A stretch of DNA of 32,821 nt, from NCBI GenBank assembly GCA_905209725.1, contig CAJLTZ010000019.1:1-32821 (forward strand). Reading direction: 5' to 3'. Shown here one piece after another: positions 26,158 through 31,327 of the stretch. Under the pieces are notes generated by a model. That model was not told the origin of the DNA and searched no databases. It was given only the letters and a program-made list of their open reading frames with translations. The stretch is from an uncultured Muribaculaceae bacterium. GTDB taxonomy: Bacteria; Bacteroidota; Bacteroidia; Bacteroidales; Muribaculaceae. Made by a program: the position numbers and the translations under genes. How positions within the stretch are numbered: the stretch's first letter is position 1; the number at the start of each line of letters is the position of its first letter.

Positions 26158-26481
26158 TTAGTCTTTGAGGGTCTGGCCGGTGGATTCGATGTAGGCGGTG
26201 AGGTCGGCTTCGTCGTCGAGGGTGACGTCGGAGGCGGCGGCGGTGGCTGTCGGGCGGGTGAGGGCCCTGAGCACCTGGCGCAGGTCGCGGATCAGGAGGA
26301 GGTGGCCCATCGCCTCCATCGGAGCGGGCCGGAAGGTCTGCTCATAGTGCTCGAGCACTACGTCGTTGAGCGCCGTGAGCCCGTCATTGAGCATGCGCAG
26401 ATAGTCTTTATCACCTTGCAGCGTCTCGAGCTGCATCATCACTTCGTCGGTAAGGGTGGCACCCATGAAATTTATTTTCAT
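26158..26481 (-). CDS. Hypothetical protein, copy A of a duplicated pair
   Basis: 107 aa, starting MKINFMGATLTDEVMMQLETLQGD. It looks soluble, mostly helical and acidic at the C-terminus (DVTLDDEADLTAYIES). The start overlaps the stop of the 78-aa gene (ATGA) and is preceded by AAAGGAGGTG, an unusually strong Shine-Dalgarno for Bacteroidales. About 90% of residues equal the 108-aa copy at 27696, apart from the last ten. That the reading frame is kept in both copies supports a real, selected protein. No family recognised. Confidence 0.65.
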   Translation of the reverse strand: MKINFMGATLTDEVMMQLETLQGDKDYLRMLNDGLTALNDVVLEHYEQTFRPAPMEAMGHLLLIRDLRQVLRALTRPTATAAASDVTLDDEADLTAYIESTGQTLKD

Positions 26482-26714
26482 CTCTCACCTCCTTTCTGTG
26501 TGTTGCAGGCTTTGGAGGAGATGGCCACGGCGGCGAGGGCGGCGCAGGCGGCCGTGAGCATCAGGCGGTCGTCCCCGGTGCCGGCGCCGATGAGTGTGAG
26601 CGCGGCCGCGATGGCTGCCAATGTGATGAAGAAACGGGAGATTGCGGGAGCGGCTGCAAGCCAGAGCTCCGCGATGAGGCCGCTTGCCGGCCTCCGTGAT
26701 GAAATTGCTTTCAT
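26478..26714 (-). CDS. Small hydrophobic two-helix membrane protein, copy A
   Basis: 78 aa with an amphipathic start (MKAISSRRPASGLIAELWLAAAP) and two hydrophobic stretches: FFITLAAIAAALTLIGAG and LMLTAACAALAAVAISS, separated by GDDR. It is identical in sequence to the 78-aa product of copy B (28019-28255), while the surrounding DNA has diverged. The start lies 5 nt after repeat E3 of the structured leader RNA. A longer in-frame reading from 26918 was rejected because it runs through the leader and is broken in copy B. Not recognised. Small, RNA-controlled hydrophobic proteins include toxins, but toxicity is only a guess. Confidence 0.65.
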   Translation of the reverse strand: MKAISSRRPASGLIAELWLAAAPAISRFFITLAAIAAALTLIGAGTGDDRLMLTAACAALAAVAISSKACNTQKGGER

Positions 26715-26719
26715 TTGTA

Positions 26720-26934
26720 GATTTGTTTTAGCAAGGCAGACATACAAAAGCGGCTGCCGGTCCGCTGCTAAAACAAATCCATTGCATCCATGTCGGGCGC
26801 GAAAAAAATGTACGGAACGACAGCCGTTGTAAGGCTGGTGTATGTCTTTGACGGGCATAAAAAAATGCCCTGTAAGAATCGGGACATTAACCGCGCCCCA
26901 GCGACATTGATTACTCAATGGATTTATTTTAGCA
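26720..26934 (-). ncRNA. Structured leader RNA with switchable pairing, copy A
   Basis: About 212 nt between a consensus promoter and the 78-aa gene. Three elements: E1 26916-26934, E2 26766-26784, E3 26720-26733. On the RNA, E1 and E2 pair over 19 bp with one G-U, extended inward by AUGUC/GACAU and GGGCGCG/CGCGCCC. E2 instead pairs perfectly with E3 over 14 bp, next to the start codon. Inner hairpins GGGCAUUUUUUUAUGCCC and CAGCCUUACAACGGCUG are also visible. Copy B keeps all pairs with changed bases. Function as a translational switch is inferred. Confidence 0.7.
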
Positions 26935-26937
26935 CCG

Positions 26938-26969
26938 CAAAACTACAAACAATTTTCGGAACGGCCAAA
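26938..26969 (-). promoter_or_regulatory. Promoter of leader RNA, copy A
   Basis: Minus-strand TTTG (26969-26966), 20-nt spacer, TAGTTTTG (26945-26938). It is identical in both boxes to copy B. Confidence 0.85.
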
Positions 26970-27006
26970 CAATTCCGCAATAAAAATGAATAAAATTATT
27001 CAGCTG

Positions 27007-27177
27007 CGAGCCCTTCTTGCCCTGCTTCTCGAGCTCGACCATGGCCTTGCGGCTGTCCCGGGACTGCTGCTGGAGTTCCTTATTGTCTTTCTCAAGTTTA
27101 TGGAACTCCTCATGGGCCTGCTTAGCATTTAGCGTCAGTACCCAGTTGATATAATCGGTGGATAGTTTTTTTGCCAT
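27007..27177 (-). pseudogene. Truncated 5' end of the tape measure gene (duplicate)
   Basis: Starts MAKKLSTDYINWVLTLN and follows the tape measure N-terminus for about 57 residues (to KQGKKGS), with changes such as QAHEEFHKLEKDNKELQQQ. It then runs into the leader promoter of copy A and stops after 25 unrelated residues (to 26929). It is the stub left at the junction of the tandem duplication. A TACCTTTG box at 27200-27207 could still transcribe it. Confidence 0.9.
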
Positions 27178-27199
27178 TGCGTTAACGTTTTACGTAACG

Positions 27200-27207
27200 C
27201 AAAGGTA
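27200..27207 (-). promoter_or_regulatory. -7-like element before the tape measure stub
   Basis: Minus-strand TACCTTTG fits TAnnTTTG. It overlaps a near-palindrome (GCGTTA / TAACGC, 27180-27201). In front of the intact tape measure gene the same place reads TTTCTTTG, a weaker match. Confidence 0.4.
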
Positions 27208-27244
27208 TTCTATGGATTTAACCCTCTAAAGGACGTAAAGAAGG

Positions 27245-27538
27245 CTAAAAGCCGCCGCAGTCGCCACCGCCAACATGTCCTGTACAACTGCTCTCATCAC
27301 AGCCGTAATGATTGTTTCCGTTATCATCACAACTATAGTGGTCATATTTCCAACTGTTGTATTTTTTGCGCATTGCTCGCTCATCCTCTCTTTCACATTT
27401 TCGGATGAAGGCCTGATTGTCGCGTGCCCACTGCTCGTGAAATTCGCGCATCTCTCTTTCCTCCTGAGCATTCTTGATGGAGCATGACCTTACAAAGAGC
27501 ACCAGCCACTTCCAAAAACTTCTGTGTTTGCTTCCCAT
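27245..27538 (-). CDS. Small protein with Cys/Gly/His-rich tail (accessory, unknown)
   Basis: 97 aa from ATG 27538 (MGSKHRSFWKWLVLFV). A short hydrophobic patch near the start is followed by a charged helix (EEREMREFHEQWARDNQAFIRKCERED) and a tail with many Asn, Asp, Tyr, His, Cys and Gly (HYSCDDNGNNHYGCDESSC, GGGDCGGF). The spaced Cys residues could bind metal or form disulfides. It fills the third-gene slot of copy B, with the same promoter region as the unrelated 109-aa gene in copy A. Not recognised. Confidence 0.55.
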   Translation of the reverse strand: MGSKHRSFWKWLVLFVRSCSIKNAQEEREMREFHEQWARDNQAFIRKCEREDERAMRKKYNSWKYDHYSCDDNGNNHYGCDESSCTGHVGGGDCGGF

Positions 27539-27605
27539 GATAAATAATTTTAGATCCTTTAAGAGTTTAACCGCCGTGATTATATCTTTTGTTCGTTTAT
27601 GCCGC

Positions 27606-27636
27606 CAAATTAGCAATAATTTCCCATTCCGGCAAA
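27606..27636 (-). promoter_or_regulatory. Predicted promoter of the 97-aa gene
   Basis: Minus-strand TTTG, 19-nt spacer, CTAATTTG, the same as at 26068-26098. Confidence 0.5.
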
Positions 27637-27638
27637 AA

Positions 27639-27671
27639 TAAATACGGCAGACCCACCGCCTGCCGTATTTA
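27639..27671 (-). terminator. Terminator after the 108-aa gene (copy B)
   Basis: Same 12-bp stem as at 26101 with a changed loop (ACCCACCGC), followed by TTTTTG on the minus strand. Confidence 0.9.
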
Positions 27672-27695
27672 TTATGCCAAATGTCCGCGTATGGT

Positions 27696-28022
27696 TTAGT
27701 CTATGCAGTTCTGGTCGGTGGACTGGAGGTAGGCGGTGAGGTCGGCTTCGTCGTCGAGGGTGACGTCGGAGGAGGCGGCGGCGGTGGCTGTCGGGCGAGT
27801 GAGGGTCCTTAGCACCTGGCGCAGGTCGCGGATCAGGAGGAGGTGGCCCATCGCATCCATCGGCGCGGGCCGGAAGGTCTGCTCATAGTGCTCGAGCACT
27901 AAGTCGTTGAGCGCCGTGAGCCCGTCGAGGAGCATCCGCTGATAGTCTTTGTCTCCCTGCAGCGTCTCGAGCTGCATCATCACTTCGTCGGTAAGGGTGG
28001 CACCCATGAAATTTATTTTCAT
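27696..28022 (-). CDS. Hypothetical protein, copy B of a duplicated pair
   Basis: 108 aa, near-identical to the 107-aa protein at 26158 over the first ~97 residues (DYQRMLLDGLTALNDLVLEHYEQTF here). It has one extra Ser in TAAASSDVTL and a different ending (LQSTDQNCID in place of IESTGQTLKD). The start overlaps the stop of the 78-aa gene and is preceded by AAAGGAGGTG. Change concentrated at the C-terminus, with the rest conserved, suggests the body is under selection. Unknown function. Confidence 0.65.
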   Translation of the reverse strand: MKINFMGATLTDEVMMQLETLQGDKDYQRMLLDGLTALNDLVLEHYEQTFRPAPMDAMGHLLLIRDLRQVLRTLTRPTATAAASSDVTLDDEADLTAYLQSTDQNCID

Positions 28023-28255
28023 CTCTCACCTCCTTTCTGTGTGTTGCAGGCTTTGGAGGAGATGGCCACGGCGGCGAGGGCGGCGCAGGCGGCCGTGAGC
28101 ATCAGGCGGTCGTCCCCGGTGCCGGCGCCGATGAGTGTGAGCGCGGCCGCGATGGCTGCCAATGTGATGAAGAAACGGGAGATTGCGGGAGCGGCTGCAA
28201 GCCAGAGCTCCGCGATGAGGCCGCTTGCCGGCCTCCGTGATGAAATTGCTTTCAT
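28019..28255 (-). CDS. Small hydrophobic two-helix membrane protein, copy B
   Basis: 78 aa, identical in protein sequence to the copy at 26478-26714. It starts 4 nt after element E3 of its leader RNA. The DNA of the gene is also essentially unchanged between copies, while the leader just upstream has many paired substitutions. This contrast points to strong constraint or recent gene conversion on the coding part. Function unknown. Confidence 0.65.
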   Translation of the reverse strand: MKAISSRRPASGLIAELWLAAAPAISRFFITLAAIAAALTLIGAGTGDDRLMLTAACAALAAVAISSKACNTQKGGER

Positions 28256-28259
28256 TGTA

Positions 28260-28472
28260 GATTGTGTTTAGCAAAGGCAGACAAAAAAGCGGCTGCCGGT
28301 CCGCTGCTAAACACAATCATTGCATCCAATACCGGGCGCTTGAAAAATGTACGGAACGACAGCCGTTGTAAGGCTGGTGTATGTCTTGGACGGGCATAAA
28401 AAAATGCCCTGTAAGAATCGGGACATTAACCGCGCCCCGGCGGTATTGATTACTCAATAATTGTATTTAGCA
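28260..28472 (-). ncRNA. Structured leader RNA with switchable pairing, copy B
   Basis: About 210 nt, homologous to 26720-26934. E1 28455-28472, E2 28305-28322, E3 28260-28273. E1 pairs with E2 over 18 bp with two G-U; E2 pairs with E3 over 14 perfect bp. Bases that differ from copy A change on both sides of each helix (GATTGTGTTTAGCA here, GATTTGTTTTAGCA in A; CAAUACCG/CGGUAUUG here, AUGUC/GACAU in A). The inner hairpins are kept. Confidence 0.7.
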
Positions 28473-28475
28473 CCA

Positions 28476-28507
28476 CAAAACTACGAACAATTTTCGGAAC
28501 GGCCAAA
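28476..28507 (-). promoter_or_regulatory. Promoter of leader RNA, copy B
   Basis: Minus-strand TTTG (28507-28504), 20-nt spacer, TAGTTTTG (28483-28476), exact matches to the Bacteroidota consensus. Confidence 0.85.
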
Positions 28508-28549
28508 CAATTCTGCACTTTTTTTGAATAAAATTATTGCAGCGGCCAA

Positions 28550-28587
28550 AAAAAAGTCCGGCAGGCCGCGATGTGCAGTCTGCCGGA
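28550..28587 (-). terminator. Cassette-border hairpin repeat R1
   Basis: Imperfect palindrome with arms TCCGGCAG / CTGCCGGA and a GC-rich centre, 31-bp core at 28557-28587, followed on the minus strand by a run of eight T. It would end the short transcript from the promoter at 28657. Confidence 0.8.
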
Positions 28588-28650
28588 TGAGGCCACTCCT
28601 GAAATGGAATTTAACGGTAATCAAACAAGACGAAGAGCGGCCAGTTCCGA
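28550..28650 (-). ncRNA. Candidate ~100-nt small RNA or gene-less cassette
   Basis: A promoter (28657-28688) is followed after about 100 nt by terminator R1, with no ORF of useful length between. The segment keeps CTTGTTTGATTAC, a piece also seen between gene ends and hairpins in other cassettes. Either a small RNA or the remnant of a cassette whose gene was lost. Confidence 0.45.
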
Positions 28651-28656
28651 CCTCCA

Positions 28657-28688
28657 CAAAATTATAACATTTCCATTATATAAACCAA
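28657..28688 (-). promoter_or_regulatory. Promoter of the gene-less unit
   Basis: Minus-strand TTGG, 20-nt spacer, TAATTTTG. The spacer holds TATAATGGAAAT and is nearly the same as the operator region at 31583-31600. Confidence 0.65.
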
Positions 28689-28736
28689 TTGTAAAAGGAA
28701 TTTTTTTTTAAAATAGTGAAAATATCTTGAATTATA

Positions 28737-28768
28737 TTTGCTAATTCAAGTTATTTTCACTAATTTTG
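28737..28768 (+). promoter_or_regulatory. Promoter of the RHH-like gene
   Basis: TTTG at 28737-28740, 20-nt spacer, TAATTTTG at 28761-28768, both exact. It gives a leader of about 210 nt before the gene at 28989. Confidence 0.8.
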
Positions 28769-28846
28769 TAACGCAATCAAGAGAGATTGCCAAGGGTCAA
28801 ACTTCCCCACCCCGGAGAGCGGGAAGCATCCGAAAGACGGTGCACG

Positions 28847-28915
28847 ATGAAGACGAAACTCACAATTTCATTCAAAGTGTGGAGAGTCAGAATTACACTG
28901 GAAATAAAATTCTGA
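28847..28915 (+). CDS. 22-aa leader peptide, candidate
   Basis: ATG at 28847 opens MKTKLTISFKVWRVRITLEI plus two residues, then TGA. It alternates basic and hydrophobic residues, as in a membrane-active or strand-forming peptide. Six bases after the stop begins the hairpin GGAGGGC-GAAA-GCCCTCC (28921-28938). The order peptide, hairpin, gene resembles attenuation leaders, but no specific amino acid run is present. Expression is unproven. Confidence 0.35.
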   Translation: MKTKLTISFKVWRVRITLEIKF

Positions 28916-28920
28916 ATCTC

Positions 28921-28938
28921 AGGAGGGCGAAAGCCCTC
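28921..28938 (+). promoter_or_regulatory. Stem-loop in the leader of the RHH-like gene
   Basis: GGAGGGC / GCCCTCC with a stable GAAA tetraloop, followed by CAACCGCCTTTTG. It could be a weak terminator or attenuator about 50 bp before the start at 28989. Confidence 0.5.
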
Positions 28939-28988
28939 CCAACCGCCTTTTGATTTCTCGATGCAAATTTAAGCCTTTAAATCGAATT

Positions 28989-29192
28989 ATGCAAAACGAC
29001 CATTCAGAAAAAACCGCCGCCGGCTGGGGCGGAGCGCGCTCCGGCGCCGGCCGTCCCCGCACCACCGCCAAATCCATCTCCATCCGTGTGCCCGAGGATG
29101 TGGCCGCAATCCTCGACTCGCTTGGCCGAGGCAAGCAGGCCGCCTACATCGTGCGCGCCATCCGCGCCTACCATCAGTCCGGCGGCGAATAA
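28989..29192 (+). CDS. Ribbon-helix-helix-like DNA-binding protein
   Basis: 67 aa from ATG 28989 (MQNDHSEKTAAGWGGARSGAGRP). The Gly/Arg-rich N-terminal GGARSGAGRPRTT resembles tails seen on small phage and plasmid regulators. SISIRVPEDVAAILDSLGRGKQAAYIVRAIRAY has the order of a CopG/Arc fold: one strand then two helices. It is the only plus-strand gene in the accessory row and has its own promoter and long leader. A repressor of neighbouring cassettes is a reasonable guess. Start at 28950 is possible but its extra residues (MISRCKFKPLNRI) overlap the leader. Confidence 0.65.
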   Translation: MQNDHSEKTAAGWGGARSGAGRPRTTAKSISIRVPEDVAAILDSLGRGKQAAYIVRAIRAYHQSGGE

Positions 29193-29203
29193 TCCCGCGT
29201 GAA

Positions 29204-29239
29204 AATAGTCCGGCAGGCCGCGCTGTGCGGTCTGTCGGA
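29204..29239 (-). terminator. Cassette-border hairpin repeat R2
   Basis: Core 29209-29239, arms TCCGGCAG / CTGTCGGA (one changed pair). The minus strand ends CTATTTTC, a weaker T-run. It lies past the DUF5053 gene and between it and the convergent RHH-like gene. A second hairpin ACCCCGC / GCGGGGT lies at 29252-29273. Confidence 0.65.
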
Positions 29240-29363
29240 TGATGAAGAAACCCCGCTGGACGGGCGGGGTAAAATTGCGTGCCATAGTGCCCGGAGGCGA
29301 TGTAAGCCACAAAATTAATCAATTATTTTGAATTGGCCTCATCTTACACAAAAAGTCCGGCTG

Positions 29364-29684
29364 TCAGTCGATGTCGGCCACGGACTCGATTTCGGCTGCA
29401 AGGCCCGTGAGCCGGGCCGCGATGTCCCGGAAGGCTGTGGCAAGTTCCCGCGCCTCGGCGGCATTGAAGGCCATCTCCTTGTTGCACATCGTGCTGCCAT
29501 TGATGCGCTGCGACAACCAGCTCTGCGACTTATGGAAATACTGGCGGGCAAGCGCCGATTTGTTGATTATCCCCTCGAGCTCGGCAAATGCATTGAATAT
29601 CGCGCCATTGCGGAACTTCGTAACCTCCGCTCTTGATCGTGTCAGAGAATCCGGATCCAACACTTTTTTCTTTCCGTAATACAT
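29364..29684 (-). CDS. DUF5053-family protein
   Basis: 106 aa from ATG 29684 (MYYGKKKVLDPDSLT). The core NKSALARQYFHKSQSWLSQRINGS is the signature of DUF5053, a small family frequent in Bacteroidota mobile elements; the helix-turn-helix look of that core suggests DNA binding. The C-terminal half is a helix (ARELATAFRDIAARLTGLAAEIES). It follows a 40-aa ORF and a strong GC hairpin in the same unit. A regulatory function is inferred; the family has no proven role that I know of. Confidence 0.75.
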   Translation of the reverse strand: MYYGKKKVLDPDSLTRSRAEVTKFRNGAIFNAFAELEGIINKSALARQYFHKSQSWLSQRINGSTMCNKEMAFNAAEARELATAFRDIAARLTGLAAEIESVADID

Positions 29685-29700
29685 ATATTTTATTAATTTT

Positions 29701-29722
29701 GCCCCCGGTCAGTGCCGGGGGC
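29701..29722 (-). promoter_or_regulatory. GC-rich stem-loop before the DUF5053 gene
   Basis: GCCCCCGG / CCGGGGGC with a 6-nt loop, 17 bp before the DUF5053 start and 8 bp after the 40-aa ORF. No T-run follows on the minus strand, so it is more likely an RNA-stability or translation-control element than a terminator. Confidence 0.55.
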
Positions 29723-29729
29723 TGGTTGG

Positions 29730-29852
29730 TTAAAGGTTTCTTAACTCATTTAGCAGCCCTCTTATCTGGCTTATTATGGATTGATTGCGTTTTGTCTCGA
29801 TGAGGTCAAGCATCCGGAGGATAATCGCAATCAATTCATTTTTTCTTGTCAT
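29730..29852 (-). CDS. 40-aa small protein
   Basis: ATG 29852 to TAA 29730; starts MTRKNELIAIILRMLDLIET and ends QIRGLLNELRNL. It is an amphipathic helix-rich peptide with no Cys. It is preceded by AAAGGAGGTG and a full promoter at 29891-29922, which supports expression. It stands first in the DUF5053 unit. Function unknown; a regulatory or leader peptide for DUF5053 is possible. Confidence 0.55.
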   Translation of the reverse strand: MTRKNELIAIILRMLDLIETKRNQSIISQIRGLLNELRNL

Positions 29853-29890
29853 CTCATTTCACACCTCCTTTCTGTCTGATTTTCATATCA

Positions 29891-29922
29891 CAAAATTACA
29901 TAATAATTTCATTATATCCAAA
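29891..29922 (-). promoter_or_regulatory. Promoter of the 40-aa/DUF5053 unit
   Basis: Minus-strand TTTG, 20-nt spacer, TAATTTTG. The spacer holds ATAAT-GAA-ATTAT, a small inverted repeat within a TATAATGAAAT box shared with other cassettes. Confidence 0.8.
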
Positions 29923-29954
29923 TAATCCATAAAAAAATTCACTATTATTTCAAC

Positions 29955-29992
29955 AAAAAAGTCCGGCAGGCCGCGCTGTGCAGTCTGCCGGA
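29955..29992 (-). terminator. Cassette-border hairpin repeat R3
   Basis: Core 29962-29992, arms GTCCGGCAG / CTGCCGGAC, then six T on the minus strand. It follows hicB of the first hicAB pair. Confidence 0.85.
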
Positions 29993-30050
29993 CTCGTTCC
30001 CGGAGAAATCACTTGTAATCAAAAAGAGTCAGGAACAATGATATGCTTAA

Positions 30051-30458
30051 TCAAAGAAGCTGAAGCTGACATAATTCGTTGCCGAAGGAATGAAGGGCGG
30101 CCTGAATCTTCTGTGTAGTCTTGGGTGACGGATTGCGATAACCGGATATATACTGCGACAATTGAGCCGGAGCAATCCCGGTGAGTTTCGACAATCCCTT
30201 GTAGGAGATCAGATCTGCATAATATACCAAAAACGATGGGAGATCATATGAGAAAGCGAACTCCACTTCCTCAAAAGGCTTGCCATCCTTCTGATAGGAT
30301 TCTTTTAAATCCTCATAGACGGCCTTGAAATCGGCAACAGCGGCAGCAGCCGTATCGCCATCGCCAATCACTCCATAGGATAGATTGTTTTCATCAGGCA
30401 TATAGGCTCCATAGGAACCATCCTTGCCGCGCTCTATAAATACTCTTACTGTTTTCAT
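30051..30458 (-). CDS. hicB: HicB-like antitoxin with HTH domain
   Basis: 135 aa. The N-terminal part is the HicB partial RNase-H fold: VFIERGKDGSYGAYMPDE, then AAVADFKAVYEDLKESYQ. The C-terminal part is an HTH (LSKLTGIAPAQLSQYISGYRNP, residues about 88-109) that should bind the operator between the -33 and -7 boxes upstream of hicA. It would neutralise HicA and repress the pair. It follows the HicA gene by 77 bp and ends in hairpin R3. Recognition is from fold pattern and pairing. Confidence 0.8.
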   Translation of the reverse strand: MKTVRVFIERGKDGSYGAYMPDENNLSYGVIGDGDTAAAAVADFKAVYEDLKESYQKDGKPFEEVEFAFSYDLPSFLVYYADLISYKGLSKLTGIAPAQLSQYISGYRNPSPKTTQKIQAALHSFGNELCQLQLL

Positions 30459-30535
30459 TGTTTTCGCCTTGCTTTATTATTGTTTAACAATCTTACTGTT
30501 ATTCCGGTTGGCAAGGGAAGGGTTAACCCCTTCCC

Positions 30536-30724
30536 TTAGTTGATTCCGGCATCGCGGAGAATTGATTTCAATGTGCCGGTCTTTACTTCCTGAGATTCGT
30601 GATTGCTTGTCACGAAACATCGGTTCGTAATCGGCGAATACCACTCAGGATGGCCGGCTCTTGAACCTCCGGTGGGATAACATCCGGCTTTCCGGAGTTT
30701 CCTGTGCAGTTCATTGTATTTCAT
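30536..30724 (-). CDS. hicA: HicA-like toxin (mRNA interferase family)
   Basis: 62 aa, the usual length. It starts MKYNELHRKLRKAGCYPTGG and ends GTLKSILRDAGI, the typical HicA ending. The family is a small dsRBD-like RNase with a catalytic His in a G-S-H motif. Here the region reads GSRAGHPEWYSP, so the His may be shifted by two residues, or activity may be altered. Gene order (toxin first, then HicB) and an operator-bearing promoter are typical. Confidence 0.8.
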   Translation of the reverse strand: MKYNELHRKLRKAGCYPTGGSRAGHPEWYSPITNRCFVTSNHESQEVKTGTLKSILRDAGIN

Positions 30725-30747
30725 TGTTCTCTCTTTTGATTACGATG

Positions 30748-30778
30748 CAAAGTTAATGCTAAATTTTGATTTAGCAAA
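30748..30778 (-). promoter_or_regulatory. Promoter and operator of the first hicAB pair
   Basis: Minus-strand TTTG, 19-nt spacer, TAACTTTG. The spacer is filled by a perfect inverted repeat TGCTAAAT / ATTTAGCA with a 4-nt centre (30757-30776). This is an ideal site for autorepression by HicB. It lacks the TATAATGGAAAT box of the other cassettes. Confidence 0.8.
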
Positions 30779-30817
30779 ATTATTTGAATAAAATTTATCC
30801 TTGAACGCCAAAAAAAC

Positions 30818-30856
30818 AAAAAAAGTCCGGCAGGCCGCGCTGTGCAGTCTGCCGGA
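30818..30856 (-). terminator. Cassette-border hairpin repeat R4
   Basis: Core 30826-30856, identical to R3 over the core, then seven T and a further T-rich stretch on the minus strand. It follows the 138-aa HicB-like gene. Confidence 0.85.
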
Positions 30857-30887
30857 ACCGGCTGAATTTTCTGTTGTCAAACAAGAA

Positions 30888-31304
30888 CTAACTCAAGGCC
30901 AGTAGATGAGTGCCGATAAGGGATAAAGCCGCCTTGATCCGCTCGATTTGTGCGGGACGCGGATGTTTCACCCCGTTGGCATAGTGTGACAATTGTTTCT
31001 GATTGATGCCGGAGGCTCGACTTATCGCCGACATTGTGGTGTAGGTCTCAGCATTCCGGATAAGGGCAGCCGCGTCAAGATGATATTCCGGCTCGTATTC
31101 TCCCTTCACAAGATATTCGGGAACGTTGTCGCCATCTGCAATGCATCCTTCTATATGGAAGCGCAGCGATTCCTCGAAATTCTCCTTTAGTTTGTCAAGG
31201 GTCTTTGCCGTGACCAATACAGTACCTAATTCGTCATCGCTCCAGGCACCACAATAATTGTCCCCGGACCAACTCACATTAACAGTTATCTTTTGTTTTT
31301 CCAT
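30888..31304 (-). CDS. HicB-like protein with HTH domain, no paired HicA
   Basis: 138 aa. The N-terminal part has the HicB pattern ITVNVSWSGDNYCGAWSDDELG, then AKTLDKLKENFEESLRFHIE; the C-terminal part is an HTH (ISRASGINQKQLSHYANGVKHP). The HTH is very like that of the 133-aa protein at 31693 (TGINQKQLWNYANGVSKP). Upstream lies a 72-aa HicB-fold protein instead of a toxin, so this pair has two antitoxin-like parts. It may repress shared promoters or protect against HicA from elsewhere. Confidence 0.7.
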   Translation of the reverse strand: MEKQKITVNVSWSGDNYCGAWSDDELGTVLVTAKTLDKLKENFEESLRFHIEGCIADGDNVPEYLVKGEYEPEYHLDAAALIRNAETYTTMSAISRASGINQKQLSHYANGVKHPRPAQIERIKAALSLIGTHLLALS

Positions 31305-31327
31305 GCGTGATTCGGTTCTGATTTATG

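Larger units (their letters stand above)
25441..27000 (-). repeat. Tandem duplication, copy A (tape-measure-proximal)
   Basis: About 1.55 kb, from codon ~57 of the tape measure gene to just upstream of the leader-RNA promoter. It contains promoter, leader RNA, 78-aa gene, 107-aa gene, 109-aa gene and the 5' end of the tape measure gene. All parts except the third gene match copy B at 27007-28540. The copies differ by scattered substitutions, so the event is not recent or was followed by divergence. Confidence 0.85.
27007..28540 (-). repeat. Tandem duplication, copy B
   Basis: Second copy of the 1.55-kb block, from the tape measure stub to AATAAAATTATT just upstream of the promoter at 28476. 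Gene order equals copy A; only the third gene (27245-27538) differs. Confidence 0.85.

Noticed and set aside
26478..26918. 146-aa version of the 78-aa protein starting at 26918
   Set aside because: It runs through the structured leader, and the frame is not kept in copy B.
26720..28472. Retron msr-msd RNA
   Set aside because: The paired ends resemble a1/a2 but no reverse transcriptase gene is in the window.
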